This document shows, in pieces, positions 5,920 through 9,175 of a stretch of DNA of 9,175 nucleotides (positions are counted from its first letter, which is position 1; each line of letters opens with the position of its first letter). Position numbers and translations under genes: made by a program. The notes under the pieces are model-generated. The model worked only from the letters and a program-made list of their open reading frames with translations, was not told the DNA's origin and did no database searches. This DNA comes from Lysobacterales bacterium (GTDB taxonomy: Bacteria > Pseudomonadota > Gammaproteobacteria > Xanthomonadales > Rhodanobacteraceae). Location of the stretch: assembly GCA_013298265.1 (NCBI GenBank), contig JAAFHE010000103.1, forward strand, positions 1-9,175, written 5' to 3'.

Positions 5920-7273
5920 TCTCGCGGGCAAGCGCGTCGCGGTGTGGGGTTATGGCCGGGAAGGCCGTGCGACCCTGGCCGCCCTGCGCCGGCGCTTGCC
6001 CGGCCAGCGCATCACCCTGATCTGCAGCGAGGCGGAAGCCGCCCAGGCGCAGCCGTTTCATCAGGACGCGCTCGACTATGTCACGACCGAACCGTACGCC
6101 GGGCTGCTGTGGAGCTTCGACGTCGTGGTCAAGTCGCCCGGCATCAGCGCCTACCTGCCGGCGCTCGTGGAAGCGCGCAGTGCCGGCGTGTGCATCACGT
6201 CGTCCACGGCGCTGTGGTTCGGCGAGAACCCGCTCGCCCGCGTCGTCGGCGTGACCGGCACCAAGGGCAAGAGCACGACCAGCGCGCTGATCGCGCATCT
6301 GCTGCGCAGCCGCGGCCAGCGCGTCGCACTGGCCGGCAACATCGGCCTGCCGCTGCTGGAGCTGCTGGACACCCCGGAAAACGTCGATTGCTGGGTTGTG
6401 GAATTGTCAAGTTTCCAGACCGCTGAGATCGAGCGCCTCGATGTCGGCCTGGTCAACAACATCTTTGAGGAACACCTGGACTGGCACGGTTCGCGCGAAC
6501 GCTATGTCGCCGACAAGCTGATCCTGGCCGAGCGTGCCGCAACCCTGGTCGTCAATGGTATGCAACACGAGCTCGTCGCCCGTACCGCGACCCATCCGCG
6601 TCGCCAGGTATTCGGCACGGTGGCGGGCTGGCATGTGGCCGAGGGCATGATCATGCGCGGCTACGAGCGCCTGTTCGACCTGCGCCAGCTGCCTCTGGCC
6701 GGTGACCACAACGGCTTGAATCTCTGTGCCGCGCTCGGCGTCATTGACGCGCTGGGGCTGGATGCACGCGCGGCGCTGCCTGCGGCGCGTACGTTCCAGC
6801 CGCTGCCGCACCGGCTGCAGACGCTGGGCGAGCAGGGTGGTCTGACCTGGGTCAACGACAGCATCTCAACGACGCCGCACGCGACGATCGAGGCGCTGCG
6901 CAGTCTGGAGGGCCGCGCGGTCAGCGTGCTCGTCGGCGGCTTCGACCGCGGTCTGGACTGGTCCGAATTCCAGCGGCATACGCAATGGCGGCCGCCGCAC
7001 GCGGTCATCTGCCTCGGCGCCAGCGGCACGCGCATCGCCAAGCTGCTCGGTACTTCGGCGCCGGCCTATGCGCTGGGCCAGTGCGGCGGGCTGGCCGAAG
7101 CGGTCGCGCTGGCGCGCCAGTGGACACCGGTCGGCGGCGTCGTGCTGCTTTCGCCGGGTGCTCCAAGCTTCGATCAGTTCCGCGACTATGCCGACCGCGG
7201 CCGCGCGTTCACCTTGCTGGCGGGATTCGATCCGCAGTCGATCGCCGCGATCGAAGGCCTGGGTATCGCCTGA
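5906..7273 (+). CDS. murD2: UDP-MurNAc-L-alanine--L-glutamate ligase MurD2
   Basis: A 455-residue cytoplasmic Mur ligase, slightly longer than E. coli MurD (438). It joins glutamate to UDP-MurNAc-L-Ala with ATP hydrolysis; the MurD2 branch uses L-Glu, leaving inversion to MurL. Domains in order: an N-terminal UDP-binding domain starting with a GYGREGR segment (15-21) and KSPGIS (76-81); a central ATPase domain with P-loop GVTGTKGKST (115-124), ELSSFQ (166-171) and HxDxH-like EEHLDWH (188-194); and a C-terminal ligase domain with NDSISTTPHAT (317-327), GGFDRGLDW (344-352) and SPGAPSFDQF (416-425). ATG 5906 is chosen because it begins the expected N-terminal domain and has GGAA (5896-5899) six bases upstream. 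It overlaps the murL stop by 14 bp, so coupling is likely. The L-Glu specificity rests on the murL partnership, not on a residue I can point to; ordinary MurD is the alternative. Confidence 0.88.
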   Translation: MRFADLAGKRVAVWGYGREGRATLAALRRRLPGQRITLICSEAEAAQAQPFHQDALDYVTTEPYAGLLWSFDVVVKSPGISAYLPALVEARSAGVCITSSTALWFGENPLARVVGVTGTKGKSTTSALIAHLLRSRGQRVALAGNIGLPLLELLDTPENVDCWVVELSSFQTAEIERLDVGLVNNIFEEHLDWHGSRERYVADKLILAERAATLVVNGMQHELVARTATHPRRQVFGTVAGWHVAEGMIMRGYERLFDLRQLPLAGDHNGLNLCAALGVIDALGLDARAALPAARTFQPLPHRLQTLGEQGGLTWVNDSISTTPHATIEALRSLEGRAVSVLVGGFDRGLDWSEFQRHTQWRPPHAVICLGASGTRIAKLLGTSAPAYALGQCGGLAEAVALARQWTPVGGVVLLSPGAPSFDQFRDYADRGRAFTLLAGFDPQSIAAIEGLGIA

Positions 7274-7286
7274 GCAGTGCAGGGGC

Positions 7287-7568
7287 TCAGTCGCCGCTGA
7301 TGAAATCGGGGCCTTTGCCCGCGGTCTTCTCGTAGACGCCACCGCCGGCGCGGCGGTACTGCGTGAAGCCGTGCTTGGCCGCGTGGCCTTCGCTGGTCAG
7401 GTGGCTGTTGCCTACGACGGTATTGGGTGCCGAGATCTTGCGCCGCACGGGCGCGCCGCAATCCGGGCAGCAGCGCAGCTCATCGTCGCTGAGTTTCTGC
7501 AGCTGATCGAAGCCGGGCGCGCAGCGCGCGCAGCCGTTTTCCGTAGCAATGTATTCGTAGATCGGCAT
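7287..7568 (-). CDS. FmdB-type zinc-ribbon protein
   Basis: A 93-residue protein with the family's characteristic start MPIYEY and two cysteine pairs, C13-x2-C16 and C34-x2-C37 (CPDC), expected to bind one zinc ion. The second half, from about residue 45, is Gly/Lys-rich and probably disordered. Members are called putative regulatory proteins after the amidase-linked FmdB of Methylophilus, but the molecular role of most is unknown. No clear Shine-Dalgarno sequence precedes the ATG; the start is set by the conserved MPIYEY. It is convergent with murD2, with 13 bp between stop codons, and lies 255 bp beyond rnt on the same strand. The odd feature is its upstream region, which carries the hairpin cluster described separately. 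Confidence 0.88.
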   Translation of the reverse strand: MPIYEYIATENGCARCAPGFDQLQKLSDDELRCCPDCGAPVRRKISAPNTVVGNSHLTSEGHAAKHGFTQYRRAGGGVYEKTAGKGPDFISGD

Positions 7569-7627
7569 GAGCGCGGCGGCTTAGGGAACCCTTGGAAAAG
7601 TCGAATTCTTGTTTCTGATTTCTGGAG

Positions 7628-7726
7628 CCCCCTTGAGTCAAGGGGGTGAAGCGTGAGCGCCCAGAACCGCAGGTTCTGACCACTCTGAACGCCCAGAGGG
7701 CCGGAACGGCCGAACGGCTGCGCAGC
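7628..7726. repeat. Cluster of five short perfect inverted repeats
   Basis: The 255-bp gap between fmdB and rnt (7569-7823) has no convincing gene but holds consecutive perfect inverted repeats. CCCCCTTGA (7628-7636) pairs with TCAAGGGGG (7638-7646) around one base, a 19-bp dyad. CAGAACC (7662-7668) pairs with GGTTCTG (7672-7678). CTCTG (7683-7687) pairs with CAGAG (7694-7698). GGCCG (7699-7703) pairs with CGGCC (7707-7711). GCTGCGCAGC (7717-7726) is self-complementary. The stems differ in sequence, so this is not a simple tandem repeat. It may be a structured RNA, a dispersed intergenic repeat, or an operator region for fmdB; the 19-bp dyad contains TTGACT on the minus strand. Bases 7581-7620 are AT-richer and probably carry the fmdB promoter; 7727-7823 shows nothing recognisable. 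Confidence 0.6.
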
Positions 7727-7823
7727 AGGCGTTTGGCGGGGTTGTGGAGATCTGGTGTTGAATACAAGAGCGTAGCTGGTGGGACTTGCCCAGAGTTTCC
7801 TTATGAGGGCGGACGCGCCGGCT

Positions 7824-8486
7824 TCAAGCGGCCACACCTGCATTCGCGCTCGCGCTGTTGCGGTAGACGTCGTCCATCGCCTTCCAGCGGTTCACGATGC
7901 TGCAGAACAGGCGCGCGGTCTGCTCGGTGTCGTATACCGCCGAGTGTGCTTCATTGCTGTTCCAGTCGAAGCCCGCCGCCGCGACCGCCTTGGACAGAAC
8001 TGTCTGACCATAGGCCAGGCCGGCCAGCGTGGCCGTGTCAAAACAACTGAACAAATGGAAAGGGCTGCGTTTGTAGCCAGTGCGGCGGATTGCGGCGTTG
8101 AGAAAACCCAGGTCGAACGAGGCGTTGTGTCCGACCAGGATGGCGCGCTGGCAGTCGGCCGCGCGCATGGCCTTGCGGATCGGTCGGAAGATATGGTCCA
8201 GCGCTTCCTTTTCATCCAGCGCCGCGCGGAAGGGATGGGTCGGATCGATGCCGGTGATCTCGAGCGCGCGCGGGTCGATGTTCGCGCCCGGAAACGGCAC
8301 TACGTGCGTGGACACGGCGGGTTCGGGATGTACCCAGCCGTCGGAGTCCATGCGGATGATGACGGCGGCGATTTCCAGCAGCGCATCGCGATCGGAATCG
8401 AATCCGCCGGTTTCCACGTCGATGACGACGGGCAGGAAACCGCGGAAACGCTGGGCGTAGCTGACGACGGGGGCGGGCTCGGACAT
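7824..8486 (-). CDS. rnt: Ribonuclease T
   Basis: A 220-residue cytoplasmic 3'-5' exoribonuclease of the DEDDh family. RNase T trims 3' ends of tRNA and other stable RNAs and acts on single-stranded DNA ends; it works as a dimer. The sequence closely follows E. coli RNase T (215 residues, from memory): FRGFLPVVIDVETGGF near the start, GHNASFDLGF in the middle, and HSAVYDTEQTA near the end. The catalytic set D23, E25, D125, H181 and D186 falls at the same numbers as in E. coli, so it is probably active. ATG 8486 gives MSEPAPV, aligning with the E. coli start. The frame is open further upstream to 8588 but those residues do not fit the family. No strong Shine-Dalgarno is visible. It lies 55 bp downstream of the doxX-like gene on the same strand, so co-transcription is possible. 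Confidence 0.95.
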   Translation of the reverse strand: MSEPAPVVSYAQRFRGFLPVVIDVETGGFDSDRDALLEIAAVIIRMDSDGWVHPEPAVSTHVVPFPGANIDPRALEITGIDPTHPFRAALDEKEALDHIFRPIRKAMRAADCQRAILVGHNASFDLGFLNAAIRRTGYKRSPFHLFSCFDTATLAGLAYGQTVLSKAVAAAGFDWNSNEAHSAVYDTEQTARLFCSIVNRWKAMDDVYRNSASANAGVAA

Positions 8487-8511
8487 GGCCGCAGGATACC
8501 GGATGCCGCCT

Positions 8512-8530
8512 GTGCCGCCCATCACGGCAC
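8512..8530 (-). other. Stem-loop in the gap between the DoxX gene and rnt
   Basis: GTGCCG (8512-8517) and CGGCAC (8525-8530) are perfect reverse complements around a 7-base loop, within the 55-bp gap before rnt. No T-run follows on the minus strand, so it is not a clear terminator. It could be an attenuating or processing hairpin, or chance in GC-rich DNA. Confidence 0.3.
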
Positions 8531-8541
8531 GGAATGCGGGT

Positions 8542-9175
8542 TCAGGCGCGCAGCCAGCGTGCGGCCAGCGCCAGCGCCGCGGCGACACCGAGCAGGGCGA
8601 TACCCAGCACCGGAATCAGCATAAGGAAAGGCAGGCCGAGCACTGCCACGGCCAGCGCTGCGCTCCACAGGTCGCGCCGCGGCGCTACCTGATCCGCCGC
8701 GCCGGCGAGTCGTGCGATCAGGTGATCGAGGCTAAGCCGGCCTGCGCCACCGAAAATCAACGGCAGCAGCATCACCACGAACAGCAGCGGCAGTTTGTAG
8801 TTGCCGTGGCCGCTGTTGCTGATCGCATAACCCTTGAGCAGCTCGCTCCACATGCTCCACATATCGGGCCAGTGCACAGCGGCGGTAGCGACAAAGGTCA
8901 GGAACATCAGCGAGAACGCGAAGAAGCGCGTGCCGAGGCCCAGCCACAGCATCAGCCCGCCGACGAGTTCGAACCAGGTCGCCATGCCCCAGGACAGGTC
9001 CGCCGGGATCACGCTGAACGGCCACGGGAACGCGCTCTGGATATCGGCGAACCAGTTGGTGCCGCGCAGTTTTTCCAGTCCCGATTCCCAGAACTCCCAG
9101 CCCATGATCAGGCGCAGCACAGCAGGTGGGATGACATCGGCGGCGCCGTGCAGGCGGGCGGTCAGCGCATTCCAG
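8542..9175 (-). CDS. DoxX-family membrane protein, start beyond window
   Basis: At least 210 residues of an inner-membrane protein of the DoxX family, whose members are small four-helix proteins, some linked to quinone or thiosulfate oxidation and many unassigned. Recognisable segments: GWEFWESGLEKLRGTNWFAD (first helix and loop), ATWFELVGGLMLWLGLGTRF and a following helix ending in AAVHWPD, then NYKLPLLFVVMLLPLIFGG and GRLSLDHL. After these comes a further hydrophobic stretch of about 40 residues ending ARWLRA, making it longer than minimal DoxX proteins. A GTG at 9120 is an unlikely start: the frame stays open to the window edge with 18 sensible residues (ARLHGAADVIPPA among them) and no other start codon, so the true start lies off the right end. 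Function unassigned; HvfX-type DoxX relatives are an alternative, but no partners are visible. Confidence 0.85.
   Translation of the reverse strand, partial: WNALTARLHGAADVIPPAVLRLIMGWEFWESGLEKLRGTNWFADIQSAFPWPFSVIPADLSWGMATWFELVGGLMLWLGLGTRFFAFSLMFLTFVATAAVHWPDMWSMWSELLKGYAISNSGHGNYKLPLLFVVMLLPLIFGGAGRLSLDHLIARLAGAADQVAPRRDLWSAALAVAVLGLPFLMLIPVLGIALLGVAAALALAARWLRA

Noticed and set aside
4552..5931. A 459-codon minus-strand open frame opposite murL
   Set aside because: Same pattern: Arg/Gln/Ala/His-rich translation, no motif, and it mirrors a gene with clear function.
7270..7290. Inverted repeat CTGAGC / GCTCAG between murD2 and fmdB as a two-way terminator
   Set aside because: Three of its six pairs come automatically from two convergent TGA stops, and no T-run follows on either strand.
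7412..7843. A 143-codon minus-strand frame crossing the fmdB-rnt gap
   Set aside because: It overlaps the end of rnt and most of fmdB in other frames, and its intergenic part merely reads through the hairpin cluster; no start site or domain supports it.
7779..8624. A 281-codon plus-strand open frame opposite rnt
   Set aside because: RNase T on the other strand has every catalytic residue; the plus-strand product shows no domain.
1..9175. Mobile element, CRISPR array, tRNA or rRNA
   Set aside because: No transposase or integrase motifs, no regularly spaced repeats, and no cloverleaf or rRNA-like stretch were seen on either strand.

Overview
The window is high-GC DNA (apart from its first ~60 bases) from a gammaproteobacterium, most likely of the order Xanthomonadales (Lysobacterales). 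Three things point there. First, aspartate kinase and diaminopimelate decarboxylase are fused in one protein (LysAC), as known from Xanthomonas/Xylella-type bacteria. Second, there is an adjacent MurL/MurD2 pair, the two-step L-glutamate route to the D-Glu residue of peptidoglycan described in Xanthomonas. Third, there is an RNase T whose catalytic residues fall at the same numbers as in E. coli. The protease ends in a short Phe/Gly/Phe tail that, from memory, resembles the ends of other secreted proteins of this order. This leans toward a Rhodanobacteraceae-like member but does not prove it.

Layout. 1-164: AT-rich left edge, then a GC-rich stretch with possible hairpins behind the protease gene. 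165-1370 (-): secreted metzincin-type zinc protease with a signal peptide. 1371-1560: intergenic region between two divergent genes. 1561-7273 (+): a tightly packed four-gene unit, lysAC, a small four-helix membrane protein, murL and murD2, with 4, 14 and 14 bp overlaps. 7287-7568 (-): FmdB-type zinc-ribbon protein, convergent with murD2. 7569-7823: intergenic DNA dense in small perfect inverted repeats. 7824-8486 (-): RNase T. 8542-9175 (-): DoxX-family membrane protein whose start lies beyond the right edge.

How the genes work together. LysAC performs the first step (aspartate phosphorylation) and the last step (meso-diaminopimelate decarboxylation) of lysine synthesis, so it governs flux into and out of meso-DAP, which MurE adds to the cell-wall stem peptide. 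MurD2 adds L-Glu to UDP-MurNAc-L-Ala and MurL inverts it to D-Glu, giving the MurE acceptor. The operon-like unit therefore joins supply of both amino-acid positions 2 and 3 of the stem peptide. The unassigned membrane protein translated between lysAC and murL is the main unknown. The remaining genes look like ordinary chromosomal neighbours. No mobile element, tRNA, rRNA or CRISPR was seen.
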